Shown: piece after piece, positions 17,920-29,238 of the stretch
Numbering within the stretch: the first letter of the stretch is position 1
How the letters are laid out: the number at the start of each line of letters is the position of its first letter
Source of the DNA: Pseudomonas fluorescens
GTDB taxonomy: Bacteria; Pseudomonadota; Gammaproteobacteria; Pseudomonadales; Pseudomonadaceae
Assembly (NCBI RefSeq): GCF_001708445.1
Contig: NZ_CP015637.1
Span: 558,001-622,000 of the forward strand
Reading direction: 5' to 3'
DNA: 64,000 nucleotides
Notes under the pieces: generated by a model
Told to the model about the DNA's origin: nothing
Databases searched by the model: none
The model's input: only the letters and a program-made list of their open reading frames with translations
Translations under genes and position numbers: made by a program

Positions 17920-18890
17920 TGAGTGCCTTGCCCCCCGCGATCTTCCTGATGGGCCCGACGGCCGCAGGCAAGACCGACCTGGCCATCGAGCTGACCAAGG
18001 TGCTGCCCTGCGAGCTGATCAGTGTTGACTCTGCGCTGGTTTATCGGGGCATGGACATCGGCACCGCCAAGCCTTCCAAGCAGATGCTGGCGCAATATCC
18101 GCACCGATTGATCGACATCATCGACCCGGCCGAGAGCTATTCCGCCGCGGATTTTCGCGCTGATGCGCTGGCGGCGATGGCCGATATCACTGCGCGCGGC
18201 AATATCCCACTGCTGGTGGGCGGCACGATGCTCTACTACAAGGCATTGCAGGAAGGGTTGGCCGATATGCCGCCCGCCGACGCCCAGGTGCGCGCGGAGC
18301 TTGAGGAGCAGGCTGCACGCCTTGGCTGGCAAGCCCTGCATGATCAGTTGGCGGCTGTCGATCCGGTGTCCGCCGCTCGTATTCACCCCAATGACCCTCA
18401 GCGGCTCAGTCGGGCCCTGGAAGTCTGGCGTGTGAGCGGCCAGACCATGACCGAGCATCGGCAGCGACAATCTGCGCAAAGTGCTGACGCAGGCGCATCG
18501 GGGCAGTCACAATTGCCCTATACTGTGGCGAATCTGGCCATCGCTCCGGCAAATCGCCAGGTGCTGCATGAACGAATTGCACAAAGATTCACAATTATGT
18601 TGGAACAGGGGTTTGTGGAGGAGGTCGTAGCACTGCGTTCAAGAGGTGACCTGCATCCAGGGTTGCCTTCGATACGTGCTGTAGGCTACCGCCAAGTCTG
18701 GGATCATCTGGATGGCAAGCTGACGTCAGCTGAGATGCAGGAGCGCGGCATCATTGCCACGCGCCAATTGGCGAAGCGCCAGTTCACCTGGCTGCGCAGC
18801 TGGAGCGATTTGCACTGGTTGGACAGCCTGGACAGCGACAATCTGTCACGCGCCTTGAAATACCTGGGAACGGTCTCCATATTGAGCTGA
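17919..18890 (+). CDS. miaA: tRNA dimethylallyltransferase MiaA
   Basis: MiaA transfers dimethylallyl to A37 of tRNAs that read UNN codons. The start ATG overlaps the mutL stop by one base, giving 323 residues. The P-loop [11 protein letters not shown] begins at residue 12, followed by [16 protein letters not shown] and the later [11 protein letters not shown] and [14 protein letters not shown] stretches that bind tRNA. Upstream in-frame codons belong to mutL in another frame. It is co-transcribed with hfq, 94 bases downstream. Confidence 0.97.
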
Positions 18891-18984
18891 GTCCTTGCAA
18901 TTGCCGTCTATCCTTGGGGGTGTGACGGCCATAAGCTATCTATTTTCCGATTTTTTATTATTGATCCTTAAAGGAGTGCGGCAC

Positions 18985-19245
18985 ATGTCAAAAGGGCATT
19001 CGCTACAAGACCCTTACTTGAATACTTTACGTAAAGAGAAAGTGGGGGTTTCCATCTATCTGGTCAACGGTATCAAGCTGCAAGGCACGATCGAGTCGTT
19101 TGACCAGTTCGTGATCCTGCTGAAAAACACCGTCAGCCAGATGGTTTACAAGCACGCTATCTCGACAGTGGTTCCAGTTCGTCCAATCCGTCTGCCTAGC
19201 GCAGCGGGTGATGATGCAGCTGACGCTGAGCCAGGTAACGCCTGA
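18985..19245 (+). CDS. hfq: RNA chaperone Hfq
   Basis: Hfq is the hexameric Sm-like chaperone that pairs small RNAs with mRNAs and, in Pseudomonas, acts with Crc in catabolite repression. The start is ATG at 18985 behind AAAGGAG, giving 86 residues. Sm1 ([25 protein letters not shown]) and Sm2 ([10 protein letters not shown]) are intact, with the proximal-face Gln in SLQDPYLN and the YKH motif. The short acidic tail ([14 protein letters not shown]) is the compact Pseudomonas version. Confidence 0.98.
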
Positions 19246-19257
19246 TAGGAGTCTCCT

Positions 19258-20559
19258 TTGTTCTTTGAGCGCCACGGTGGTGGTGAACGAGTGATCCTCG
19301 TTCACTTGGATGGACAGGACCCTGAGGCGCGCGAAGATCCGCAGGAGTTTCAGGAGTTGGCAAATTCGGCCGGCGCCGAGACCGTTGCGTTTTTTAACGT
19401 GCCGCGTCATCGGCCAACCGCCAAATTCCTGATTGGCAGCGGCAAGGTCGAGGAACTGCGCGACCTGGTCCATGCTCAAGAAGCCGATCTGGTGATCTTC
19501 AATCACATCCTCACGCCCAGTCAGGAACGTAACCTCGAACGTGTCTTCGAGTGTCGCGTGATCGACCGCACCGGCCTGATCCTCGATATTTTCGCCCAAC
19601 GCGCCCGTACCCATGAAGGCAAGCTCCAGGTTGAACTGGCCCAGCTTGATCACATGAGTACCCGACTGGTGCGTGGCTGGACTCACCTTGAGCGCCAGGG
19701 TGGCGGTATCGGCATGCGTGGCCCGGGTGAGACCCAGCTCGAAACCGACCGGCGTCTGTTGCGGGTTCGCCTGCGCCAGATCAAGGGCCGGCTGGAAAAA
19801 GTCCGCAGTCAGCGCGAACAGTCGCGACGTGGCCGTTCTCGGGCCGATATCCCTACCGTTTCCCTGGTGGGCTATACCAACGCCGGTAAATCCACGCTGT
19901 TCAACAACGTGACGAAATCGGACGTGTACGCGGCCGACCAACTGTTCGCGACCCTCGATCCGACCCTGCGTCGCCTGGAATTGGCTGACCTGGGGCCGAT
20001 TGTCCTGGCCGATACCGTGGGTTTCATTCGTCACCTGCCCCACAAGCTGGTCGAGGCATTTCGGTCTACGCTCGAGGAATCGAGCAATTCCGACCTGTTG
20101 TTGCACGTGATCGATGCGGCCGAACCGGATCGCATGCTGCAGATTGAACAGGTGATGGTGGTGCTGGGCGAGATTGGCGCCCAGGACTTGCCGATCCTCG
20201 AGGTCTATAACAAACTCGATTTGCTTGAAGGCGTTGAGCCACAAATCCAACGCGATGAAGATGGCAAGCCCCAGCGGGTCTGGCTGTCGGCACGTGATGG
20301 CAGTGGCCTGGAATTGCTTGAACAAGCCATTGCCGAGTTGCTGGGCAACGATTTGTTTGTCGGCACCTTGCGCTTGCCGCAACGTTTTGCTCGACTGCGT
20401 GCACAGTTTTTCGAATTGGGCGCGGTACAGAAAGAAGAACACGACGAAGAAGGGGTCAGCTTGCTGGCCGTTCGATTGCCGCGCTCGGAACTCAATCGGC
20501 TGGTCAGCCGCGAGGGTGTCGTACCGACCGAGTTCATCGAACAACACACTTTGCAATAA
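19258..20559 (+). CDS. hflX: Ribosome-splitting GTPase HflX
   Basis: HflX binds the 50S E site and splits stalled ribosomes, notably in heat stress. The protein has 433 residues. An N-terminal HflX domain (about 1-170, with GSGKVEELRDL and GGIGMRGPGETQLETDRR) precedes the G domain: G1 GYTNAGKSTLFN at about 204-215, G3 DTVGFI and G4 NKLD. The start is TTG at 19258, with TAGGAG upstream; no ATG fits the conserved N-terminus FFERHGGGE. It lies 12 bases after hfq in the miaA-hfq-hflX unit. Confidence 0.95.
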   Translation: MFFERHGGGERVILVHLDGQDPEAREDPQEFQELANSAGAETVAFFNVPRHRPTAKFLIGSGKVEELRDLVHAQEADLVIFNHILTPSQERNLERVFECRVIDRTGLILDIFAQRARTHEGKLQVELAQLDHMSTRLVRGWTHLERQGGGIGMRGPGETQLETDRRLLRVRLRQIKGRLEKVRSQREQSRRGRSRADIPTVSLVGYTNAGKSTLFNNVTKSDVYAADQLFATLDPTLRRLELADLGPIVLADTVGFIRHLPHKLVEAFRSTLEESSNSDLLLHVIDAAEPDRMLQIEQVMVVLGEIGAQDLPILEVYNKLDLLEGVEPQIQRDEDGKPQRVWLSARDGSGLELLEQAIAELLGNDLFVGTLRLPQRFARLRAQFFELGAVQKEEHDEEGVSLLAVRLPRSELNRLVSREGVVPTEFIEQHTLQ

Positions 20560-20655
20560 AAGCCTGAGAAAGCGGTTGTGCCGCGGTAGCAGGCATTCTG
20601 TAGCATTGGTCGGCGCGCCGTGGGTGCGTCTTTGCTTTATCAGATGGAGAGCGCT

Positions 20656-21831
20656 ATGGCTTGGAATGAGCCGGGTGGCAACTCGAATAATCAGGATCCT
20701 TGGGGTGGAAAGCGCCGCAATAATGGCGACCGCAAGGGGCCACCGGATCTCGACGAGGCCTTCCGAAAGCTGCAGGAAAGCCTGAATGGGTTGTTCGGTG
20801 GTGGGAAAAAACGTGGTGGTGACGAAGGCGGTCGCCCAAGCAAGGGTGGCGGCTACGGCCTGCTGGGCCTGGGTCTTGTCGTGCTGGCGGCCGTATGGCT
20901 GTACAGCGCGGTCTACGTGGTGGACGAGCAGGAACAGGCCGTGGTGCTGCGTTTCGGCAAGTACTACGAGACAGTCGGCCCTGGCCTGAACATCTACTTC
21001 CCGCCGATCGACAAGAAGTACATGGAGAACGTCACGCGTGAGCGTGCCTACACCAAGCAGGGCCAGATGCTGACCGAAGACGAGAACATCGTCGAAGTGC
21101 CGCTGACCGTGCAGTACAAGATCAGCAACCTGCAGGACTTCGTGCTGAACGTTGATCAGCCGGAAATCAGCCTGCAACACGCGACCGAAAGCGCGCTGCG
21201 CCACGTGGTGGGTTCGACCGCCATGGACCAGGTGCTGACCGAAGGTCGTGAATTGATGGCCAGCGAGATCAAGGAGCGCCTGCAACGGTTCCTCGACACC
21301 TATCGCACCGGTATCACCGTGACCCAGGTGAACGTACAGAGCGCAGCGGCACCGCGCGAAGTGCAGGAAGCCTTTGATGACGTGATCCGCGCCCGTGAAG
21401 ACGAGCAGCGTTCGCGCAACCAGGCTGAAACCTACGCCAACGGCGTCGTGCCGGAAGCTCGCGGTCAGGCCCAGCGCATCCTCGAGGATGCGAACGGTTA
21501 CCGCGACGAAGTGGTCTCCCGTGCCAAGGGTGAGGCGGATCGCTTTACCAAGCTGGTCGCCGAGTACCGCAAGGCCCCTGAAGTCACGCGTGAACGTCTG
21601 TACCTGGACACCATGCAGGAAGTCTTCAGCAACACCAGCAAGGTTCTCGTGACCGGCAGCAAGGGTGGGCAGAACAACCTGCTGTACCTGCCGCTGGACA
21701 AGATGATCGAAGGTGGTCGTAGTAGCACCAGCGCGCCGTCCACCGGTTCCAATGCCGCTGCCAACGAAGCGAGCGCCCGTGCGGCCGCTGACTTGCTGCA
21801 ACAGCAAACACGTACCAGGGAGAGTCGTTGA
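20656..21831 (+). CDS. hflK: FtsH-regulating SPFH protease modulator subunit HflK
   Basis: HflK and HflC form a large inner-membrane cage around the FtsH protease and tune its activity. The start ATG at 20656 (MAWNEPGGNSNNQDPWG) gives 391 residues. The N-terminus is Gly/Asn rich; one membrane anchor spans about 66-86, followed by the SPFH/band-7 domain (VVDEQEQAVVLRFGKYYETVGPGL) and a helical region with AREDEQRSRNQAETYANGVVPEARGQAQRI. The C-terminal tail is Ser/Ala rich. The stop overlaps the hflC start by one base. Confidence 0.96.
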   Translation: MAWNEPGGNSNNQDPWGGKRRNNGDRKGPPDLDEAFRKLQESLNGLFGGGKKRGGDEGGRPSKGGGYGLLGLGLVVLAAVWLYSAVYVVDEQEQAVVLRFGKYYETVGPGLNIYFPPIDKKYMENVTRERAYTKQGQMLTEDENIVEVPLTVQYKISNLQDFVLNVDQPEISLQHATESALRHVVGSTAMDQVLTEGRELMASEIKERLQRFLDTYRTGITVTQVNVQSAAAPREVQEAFDDVIRAREDEQRSRNQAETYANGVVPEARGQAQRILEDANGYRDEVVSRAKGEADRFTKLVAEYRKAPEVTRERLYLDTMQEVFSNTSKVLVTGSKGGQNNLLYLPLDKMIEGGRSSTSAPSTGSNAAANEASARAAADLLQQQTRTRESR

Positions 21832-22697
21832 TGAGCAATAAATCGCTGACCGCCCTGATTGTGGGCGTCGTCGTGGTCATCGCTGCCTGGAACTGCTTCT
21901 ACATCGTGGCTCAGACCGAGCGTGCGGTGCTGCTGCAATTCGGTCGCGTGGTCCAGGCGGATGTCCAGCCGGGCCTGCATGTGAAAGTCCCCTACGTCAA
22001 TCAGGTGCGCAAGTTCGACGCGCGCTTGATGACCCTGGATGCTCCCACACAGCGCTTCCTGACCCTGGAAAAGAAAGCCGTGATGGTAGACGCCTACGCC
22101 AAGTGGCGCGTCAAGGATGCCGAGCGCTTCTACACCGCGACCTCCGGCCTCAAGCAGATTGCCGACGAGCGTTTGTCGCGCCGCCTGGAGTCGGGCCTGC
22201 GTGACCAGTTTGGTAAGCGCACCCTGCACGAGGTGGTATCCGGTGAACGTGATGCGCTGATGGCGGATATCACCCGTTCGCTGAACACGATGGCAGAAAA
22301 AGAGCTGGGCATTGAAGTTGTCGATGTTCGGGTCAAGGCCATCGACCTGCCGAAGGAAGTCAACCGCAGCGTGTTCGAGCGGATGAGCACAGAGCGTGAG
22401 CGTGAGGCTCGTGAGCACCGTGCCAAGGGTAACGAGTTGGCTGAAGGTATCCGTGCGGATGCCGACCGTCAGCGTCGCGTACTATTGGCAGAGGCCTATC
22501 GTGAGTCTGAAGAGGCCCGTGGTGATGGCGATGCTCAAGCGGCGGCGATCTACGCCAAGGCTTACGGCCAGGACCAGGAGTTCTACGCGTTCTACCGCAG
22601 CCTGCGTGCCTACCGTGAAAGCTTCGCGAACAAAACCGACGTCATGGTGCTGGACCCAAGCAGCGACTTCTTCCGCTACCTGGAAAAGTCCAAGTAA
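21831..22697 (+). CDS. hflC: FtsH-regulating SPFH protease modulator subunit HflC
   Basis: HflC is the partner of HflK. The ATG at 21831 lies in a TGATG overlap with hflK and gives 288 residues; a TTG immediately before it is in frame but unneeded. The membrane anchor spans about 5-24, followed by the SPFH domain (QTERAVLLQFGRVVQADVQPGLHVKVPYVNQVRKFDARL) and a charged coiled-coil (STEREREAREHRAKGNELAEGIRADADRQRRVL). The end, DPSSDFFRYLEK, is typical. Confidence 0.96.
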   Translation: MSNKSLTALIVGVVVVIAAWNCFYIVAQTERAVLLQFGRVVQADVQPGLHVKVPYVNQVRKFDARLMTLDAPTQRFLTLEKKAVMVDAYAKWRVKDAERFYTATSGLKQIADERLSRRLESGLRDQFGKRTLHEVVSGERDALMADITRSLNTMAEKELGIEVVDVRVKAIDLPKEVNRSVFERMSTEREREAREHRAKGNELAEGIRADADRQRRVLLAEAYRESEEARGDGDAQAAAIYAKAYGQDQEFYAFYRSLRAYRESFANKTDVMVLDPSSDFFRYLEKSK

Positions 22698-22991
22698 CCA
22701 GCCTGTGATTCTGCAGGGCTCACTTCCGTCGGGCGGCTAAAACGCCTGGCGGGGTGATCCTTTCAGAAAACGGGTGTATGATGCGGCAGCCGGGAAATTC
22801 CCGGCTTTTTTGCGTCTGCATGTTTGATTCGGCAGGCGTGACAGGTTTTTCGAGGAAAGTGCCCGACGAGGCCGCTTGCAGGTCGTTCGTCACGTCGCTC
22901 TTGCGCGTGGTTTATGCAGGGGGCGGGTATTTTCTGCTTCACTCAAGGCTCGGCCGAGGGCTGGCCGCCCGGATCATAGGGGAATGGCGTA
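22698..22991. other. hflC-hisZ gap with no supported gene
   Basis: P. aeruginosa carries a short DUF2065 gene here, but I find no frame encoding such a hydrophobic 60-residue protein. The gap holds a TATGAT -10-like hexamer (22777-22782) and a terminator hairpin at 22789. A GGGGAA ribosome site for hisZ is near 22978-22983. Confidence 0.6.
22789..22811 (+). terminator. Rho-independent terminator downstream of hflC
   Basis: The stem GCCGGGA / TCCCGGC is followed by a run of six T. It probably ends the hfq-hflXKC transcript. Confidence 0.85.
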
Positions 22992-24179
22992 ATGGCAACG
23001 GTAGACCGCTGGCTGCTGCCAGATGGCATCGAAGAAGTACTGCCACCAGAAGCTGCGCGCATTGAAGTAGCGCGTCGCCAGGTGTTGGATCTGTTCCAGA
23101 GCTGGGGTTACGAGTTTGTCGTGACCCCCCATATCGAGTACCTGGAATCCCTGCTGACCGGCGCGGGCCAGGACTTGGATCTGCGCACCTTCAAGGTTAT
23201 CGATCCGCAATCGGGCCGGCAGATGGGCTTTCGTGCCGACATCACGCCGCAAGTGGCGCGCATCGATGCGCACACCCTGCGCCGCGAAGGCCCGAGCCGC
23301 CTGTGCTACGCCGGCAGCGTGCTGCATGCTCAACCGCGTGCCTTGTCGTCTTCCCGTAGCCCGATCCAGTTGGGCGCCGAGTTGTATGGCGACGCCAGCC
23401 CGAGCAGTGACGTGGAAGTGATCAGCTTGATGCTGGCCATGTTGCAACTGGCTGACGTGCCGGATGTCCACATGGACCTGGGTCACGTCGGCATCTATCG
23501 TGGCCTGGCCCGTGCGGCCGGTTTGTCCGGCGAAGTCGAGCAACAGTTGTTCGATGCCCTGCAGCGCAAGGCCATCGATGAAGTCATCGCCCTCACCGAG
23601 GGTGTGCCTGCCGATCTGGCCGGCATGCTGCGTGCGCTGGTTGGCCTGTGCGGCGGCCGTGAAGTACTGGCGGCTGCGCGTGAACGCCTGGCCCATGCGC
23701 CAGCGCCGGTATTGGCTGCGTTGGATGATGTGGTCGCCATTGCCGACCAGCTGTCGGCGCGGTTCCCGCAGGTGCCGTTGTACTTTGATCTGGGCGAGTT
23801 GCGTGGCTATCACTACCACACCGGCGTGGTGTTCGCGGTGTTTGTGCCGGGGGTTGGCCAGGCCATCGCCCAGGGTGGTCGCTACGACGACATCGGCGCC
23901 GACTTCGGTCGTGCGCGTCCGGCCACTGGCTTTTCCACTGATTTGAAAACCCTGGTGACCCTGGGGCGTGCTGAGGTCGAGCTGCCGTCTGGTGGCATTT
24001 GGATGCCCGACAGTACGGACGCAGCACTCTGGCAGCAGGTTTGCCAGTTGCGCAGTGAGGGTCAGCGTGTCGTTCAGGCCTTGCCTGGGCAGCCATTGGC
24101 CGCCGCCCGTGAAGCGGACTGCGACCGGCAATTGATTCTGCAGAACGGGCTTTGGCAAGTATCGCCACTGGCTTCTTGA
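22992..24179 (+). CDS. hisZ: ATP phosphoribosyltransferase regulatory subunit HisZ
   Basis: HisZ is a catalytically inactive histidyl-tRNA-synthetase-like protein that activates short-form HisG in the first step of histidine synthesis. The 395-residue protein has the class II synthetase fold: [47 protein letters not shown], motif-2-like [15 protein letters not shown], and [18 protein letters not shown]. The anticodon-binding domain of HisRS is missing, as expected. It precedes purA with a gap of about 54 bases. Confidence 0.95.
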   Translation: MATVDRWLLPDGIEEVLPPEAARIEVARRQVLDLFQSWGYEFVVTPHIEYLESLLTGAGQDLDLRTFKVIDPQSGRQMGFRADITPQVARIDAHTLRREGPSRLCYAGSVLHAQPRALSSSRSPIQLGAELYGDASPSSDVEVISLMLAMLQLADVPDVHMDLGHVGIYRGLARAAGLSGEVEQQLFDALQRKAIDEVIALTEGVPADLAGMLRALVGLCGGREVLAAARERLAHAPAPVLAALDDVVAIADQLSARFPQVPLYFDLGELRGYHYHTGVVFAVFVPGVGQAIAQGGRYDDIGADFGRARPATGFSTDLKTLVTLGRAEVELPSGGIWMPDSTDAALWQQVCQLRSEGQRVVQALPGQPLAAAREADCDRQLILQNGLWQVSPLAS

Positions 24180-25523
<1,344 letters not shown>

Positions 25524-25544
25524 TAAGTTATTGATGTAAAAAGC

Positions 25545-25570
25545 AAAGGGCTCCTTCGGGAGCCCTTTGT
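25545..25570 (+). terminator. Terminator after purA
   Basis: AAAGGGCTCC TTCG GGAGCCCTTT: a ten-base-pair stem with a stable UUCG-type tetraloop. Confidence 0.9.
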
Positions 25571-25662
25571 CGTTTCAGTTCGCCAAGCGGCACGACCCTT
25601 GCTGTGTTTCTTTCTTTCGCGGTGCTATCAAATTAATGGCACCCGTGGTGGAGGGATTCCCG

Positions 25663-27597
25663 ATGTCTGCCGTTCTCTCATTGTTACAAAGCCGTCTGTT
25701 GCGGCCGGTGTTCGTTACCCTAGGTATCGCTCTTTTGGTGCAAGTGCTGGTGGCGGTTGCTCTGACCCGGAGCACGGTCACGGCACTTGAAGCTGATTTG
25801 GGCAGTCGCCTGGGCGTCGATAGTCAGAAGCTCTCTGGCGAACTGGCGCAGGCCGGCAAGGAAGTCACATCCAGCCTGGACAGCTTGTCCAGCAGTACCC
25901 GTCAGCGTCTGACCGCCGGGCTTTCCGAGCGCCTGCAGGCAGAACAGAAGCAATTGCGGGCGACCCTGGAAAAAGACCTGCAAGACTCCGCCAATGATAT
26001 GGCGCAACTGCTGGCCTCGGTGGCGCCCCGCGCCATGTGGGACAGTGATGTGCCCACGTTGTCTGAGTTTGCCCGGCGTGCCCAGCGCAATCCCAACGTG
26101 TTGTTCGTGGTCTACGACGACGCCGCCGGTGAGCATTTGACTCGCTACCTGAACCGCGAAAACCCGATCAACCAGGTGTTGCTGGCAAAGGGCGCGGGTG
26201 ATCGCGCGCTGGATAAAGTGCTGGATGCGGCCAAGACCGACCCTTCTGTGTACTACGTCGAAGCGTCCATCAGCCCCAATGGTGTCGAGATTGGCAAAGT
26301 GCGCATGGGGGTTTCGACGGCATCGGTAGAAGCCGACCTGCAGGCGTTGGACAAGCGTTTTGCCGCCTTGATTACCAGCGGTGATCAGTTGGTCGGCGAT
26401 AGCCTCAAAGGGGCGGCAGCAGACAGCGCGACTGCCATGGGCGCGCGCCTGCAATCGGCGCAAACCACCGCCACCCAAATGACCGCCAATACCACCAGCG
26501 CTGTGCAGGAAGCCGCCGGCACCTTGCGCTGGCGCATCGGCATGGGGCTCGCAGGGGTTGGCTTTGGCGTGTTGCTGCTGATCGCCGTGGTGCTTGGGCG
26601 CCGTGTGGTCAATCGCCTGAAGTTGCTGATTGCGGCCATGGATGACCTGGCGGCGGGCGAGGGCGACCTGACCAAGCGCGTGCAGATCAATAGCCAGGAC
26701 GAAATCGGCGACATGGCCTCGGCGGTCAATCGCTTTGTGGATAAGTTGCAGCCCATCGTGCGTGAGGCGGGTGATGTGGCTCAGCGGACCGGCGTGGAGA
26801 TCGGTGCCATGACCTTGCGCAATGCCGGTGCCGATGCGGCCGCCGGCCTGCAGCGTGATGAGGTGGCCGAGAGCTTGCGCGCACTCTCGCAAATGGCTGA
26901 TGAAGCCCAGGCCGAGAGCCATGCGATGCAGGCAGCGTTGCAGCAGGTGGTGGATATTCGTCAGGCCACCGATGAGAACGCGCGTACCTCGGCTGAAGTG
27001 GGGAGCCTGATTGAAGCGCTGGCGGGGCAGGTCGAGGCGGGGTCCAAGGTGATCGAGCGACTGGCGCAGCAAAGTGAGCAGATCGAGGTGGTGCTGACCG
27101 TGATTCACGGCATTGCCGAGCAAACCAACCTGCTTGCCCTGAACGCCGCGATCGAAGCGGCACGCGCCGGTGAGACGGGCCGTGGCTTCGCCGTGGTGGC
27201 CGATGAGGTGCGGGCGCTGGCCAGCAAGACCCAAAGCTCTACCGGCGATATCCAGGCGCATATCGTGGCGCTGCAGCAGGGCGCGCGTGAGGCGGTGGAA
27301 ACTATCGGCAAGGCCGGGCGCCAGGCCAGCGAAGGGTTGCTGGTGCTGCGCGACAGCGTGCGCTTGCAGCAGACCGTGCAGGCTTCGGTGGAGCAGGTGC
27401 ATGCCGCGATCGGCCTGGCCACGCGCGCAGCCGAGCATCAGGCCCAGGGTGCCCATGCAGTGCGGGGGCGGGTCGAGGTGATCCATGCCCAGGCCGAACG
27501 TGCGGCGCAGGCGGTGGTGGAGACGACGGCCAGTGGTAAGGTGCTGGATGGTTTGGCGGCGCAGTTGAAGGCGAGCCTGGGGCAGTTTCGGGCTTAG
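25663..27597 (+). CDS. Methyl-accepting chemotaxis protein
   Basis: This is a membrane chemoreceptor that controls the CheA kinase. ATG at 25663 has GGAGGG upstream and gives 644 residues. TM1 lies at about 15-35. The periplasmic region of about 250 residues begins with a long helix-forming stretch ([27 protein letters not shown]) and contains a globular part with [26 protein letters not shown]2 is at about 288-313, a HAMP domain at about 314-366, and the signalling tip ([35 protein letters not shown]) at about 485-520. There is no C-terminal CheR-binding pentapeptide. The ligand cannot be told from sequence. It lies alone between purA and the iron permease. Confidence 0.92.
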   Translation: MSAVLSLLQSRLLRPVFVTLGIALLVQVLVAVALTRSTVTALEADLGSRLGVDSQKLSGELAQAGKEVTSSLDSLSSSTRQRLTAGLSERLQAEQKQLRATLEKDLQDSANDMAQLLASVAPRAMWDSDVPTLSEFARRAQRNPNVLFVVYDDAAGEHLTRYLNRENPINQVLLAKGAGDRALDKVLDAAKTDPSVYYVEASISPNGVEIGKVRMGVSTASVEADLQALDKRFAALITSGDQLVGDSLKGAAADSATAMGARLQSAQTTATQMTANTTSAVQEAAGTLRWRIGMGLAGVGFGVLLLIAVVLGRRVVNRLKLLIAAMDDLAAGEGDLTKRVQINSQDEIGDMASAVNRFVDKLQPIVREAGDVAQRTGVEIGAMTLRNAGADAAAGLQRDEVAESLRALSQMADEAQAESHAMQAALQQVVDIRQATDENARTSAEVGSLIEALAGQVEAGSKVIERLAQQSEQIEVVLTVIHGIAEQTNLLALNAAIEAARAGETGRGFAVVADEVRALASKTQSSTGDIQAHIVALQQGAREAVETIGKAGRQASEGLLVLRDSVRLQQTVQASVEQVHAAIGLATRAAEHQAQGAHAVRGRVEVIHAQAERAAQAVVETTASGKVLDGLAAQLKASLGQFRA

Positions 27598-27610
27598 CCT
27601 CGCCTGGACT

Positions 27611-27670
27611 GGCCCCCTCCCACGGGTTGAAATGCATTCAAATGTGGGAGGGGGCTTGCCCAGATAGCGG
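27611..27670. repeat. REP pair between convergent genes
   Basis: GGCCCCCTCCCAC (27611-27623) is inverted against GTGGGAGGGGGC (from about 27644), with a 20-base loop. It sits between the MCP and permease 3' ends. Confidence 0.75.
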
Positions 27671-27672
27671 TT

Positions 27673-29238
27673 TTAGCGACTCAGATACATCCGTGTCGTC
27701 AGCAAATACACCGGCAACCCCGACACCAATATCAACAGCGCCGCATAAGGCGCCGCCGCCGCGAATTCCACATTCGAGGTATGCGCCCACACCGCCGTCG
27801 CCAAGGTATTCAGCCCGGTTGGGCTGAGCAGCAACGTCGCCGTCAATTCCTTCATTGCGTCCAGGAACACCAGCGCAAACGCCGCGCCCAATGCCGGGAA
27901 GATAATCGGCAAGGTTACCCGGCAAAACGCGCTGAACGATGACGCGCCCAGTGTGCGCGCGGCTTCTTCCAGTTGTGGCGCGGCTTTGTTCAAGGCGGTA
28001 CGAACCGGCGCCTGGGCCAGCGGCAAAAACAGTAGCGCATAGGCAATCAGCAACAGCGCTGACGTCTGGTACAGCACTGGCACGTAATGCAGGGCGAAAT
28101 ACACCAGGGTCAGCGCAATCACCAGGCCGGGCAGGGCGTGCAGCAAGTACGGCAGGCGTTCGGCCCAGATCGCCAGTTGGCCCTTGTAGCGCACCACCAG
28201 CAACCCCACCGGCACCGCCAGCACCAGGCACAGCGCCGCGCCACCCAGCGACAACGCCAGGGACGATAGCAGCGCCTCACTGATCTCGGCCACCGGGAAC
28301 GCCGCCGACGAGCCCACCGCCAGCCAGTAACCCAGCATGCCCAGGGGAATGCCACTGCCGATGATTGCCAGCGCAAGGCAATAGACTTGGCCCAAGAGCG
28401 CCCACCTGCCCAGGCGAACCTGTTCGGCATGCCGCGCAGCCCCTTGGCCGATGCGTACGTGTCGGCCCTTGCCGCGCACGCGCAGCTCCAGCCACAGCAG
28501 GGTGAGGCACATCACCAGCAGCACCGCCGATAACATCGCGGCGTTGGCATTGCTGAACTCCAGTTCGAACTGCTGGTAGATCGCCGTGGTAAAGGTCTGC
28601 AGGCCGATGATCGACAGTGCGCCGAATTCCACCAGCATATGCAACGCGATCAACAGCGCCCCGGCCAGCAGGGACGGCCACAGCAGGGGCAGGGTAATGC
28701 GAAAGAATACTCCCCAGCGATTGAGCCCCAGGGTGCGGGCTGATTCCTCCAGGGACGGGTCCAGATTGCGCAGGGTCGCCGCCACCGGTAGGAACACCAG
28801 CGGGTACTTGGACAGGGTCATGACCAGGATCGCCCCGCCGAGTCCTTCGAAGTTGGCGCTCAGCGACACCCAGGTGAAGCTGCTGACAAACGCCGGTACC
28901 GCAAACGGCAGGCACAGAATCACGCCCCAGATGCGTCGCCCTGGCAAGTTGCTGCGCTCCAGCAGCCAGGCCAGGGACAAGCCGATCACACCACACGCCA
29001 GCGTTACCCCGACCATCAAGGCGAGGGTATTGCGCAATAAGCCAAAGACGTAGGGCCGCCATAGCAGATGCAGCGCCTGCGCCCAGCCCGCTTGCCAGGC
29101 TTTGAGCCCGACGTAGGCCAGCGGCAACAGGCTCAAGCCCACCAGGAGCAGTACGGGCAGCAACAGCCAGATCGACGGGCGCTTGCGCCGTGGGCTGAAC
29201 CCCCCGCGTAGCGCGGGGGCGGGTGGCGATGGGTTCAT
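27673..29238 (-). CDS. Ferric-iron ABC transporter permease (FbpB/HitB family)
   Basis: This is an inner-membrane permease of 521 residues containing two fused binding-protein-dependent transport domains, each with about six membrane helices. The first EAA-like loop is EESARTLGLNRWGVFFRITLPLLWPSL and the second is EEAARTLGASSFSAFCRVTLPIIFPAL. The double-domain layout and the upstream HitA-like protein point to Fe3+ import. The ATG at 29238 overlaps the binding-protein stop (TGATG). No ATPase gene follows: the next gene downstream is the convergent MCP, so the ATP-binding subunit must be encoded elsewhere. Confidence 0.88.
   Translation of the reverse strand: MNPSPPAPALRGGFSPRRKRPSIWLLLPVLLLVGLSLLPLAYVGLKAWQAGWAQALHLLWRPYVFGLLRNTLALMVGVTLACGVIGLSLAWLLERSNLPGRRIWGVILCLPFAVPAFVSSFTWVSLSANFEGLGGAILVMTLSKYPLVFLPVAATLRNLDPSLEESARTLGLNRWGVFFRITLPLLWPSLLAGALLIALHMLVEFGALSIIGLQTFTTAIYQQFELEFSNANAAMLSAVLLVMCLTLLWLELRVRGKGRHVRIGQGAARHAEQVRLGRWALLGQVYCLALAIIGSGIPLGMLGYWLAVGSSAAFPVAEISEALLSSLALSLGGAALCLVLAVPVGLLVVRYKGQLAIWAERLPYLLHALPGLVIALTLVYFALHYVPVLYQTSALLLIAYALLFLPLAQAPVRTALNKAAPQLEEAARTLGASSFSAFCRVTLPIIFPALGAAFALVFLDAMKELTATLLLSPTGLNTLATAVWAHTSNVEFAAAAPYAALLILVSGLPVYLLTTRMYLSR

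Noticed and set aside
19027..21807. 926-codon open frame antisense to hfq-hflX-hflK
   Set aside because: The plus strand encodes three well-conserved proteins here; the antisense frame is His/Gln/Leu-rich shadow coding typical of GC-rich DNA.
22754..23065. 103-codon open frame between hflC and hisZ
   Set aside because: It contains a strong terminator hairpin, runs into hisZ out of frame and has no protein-like pattern; it is not the missing DUF2065 gene.
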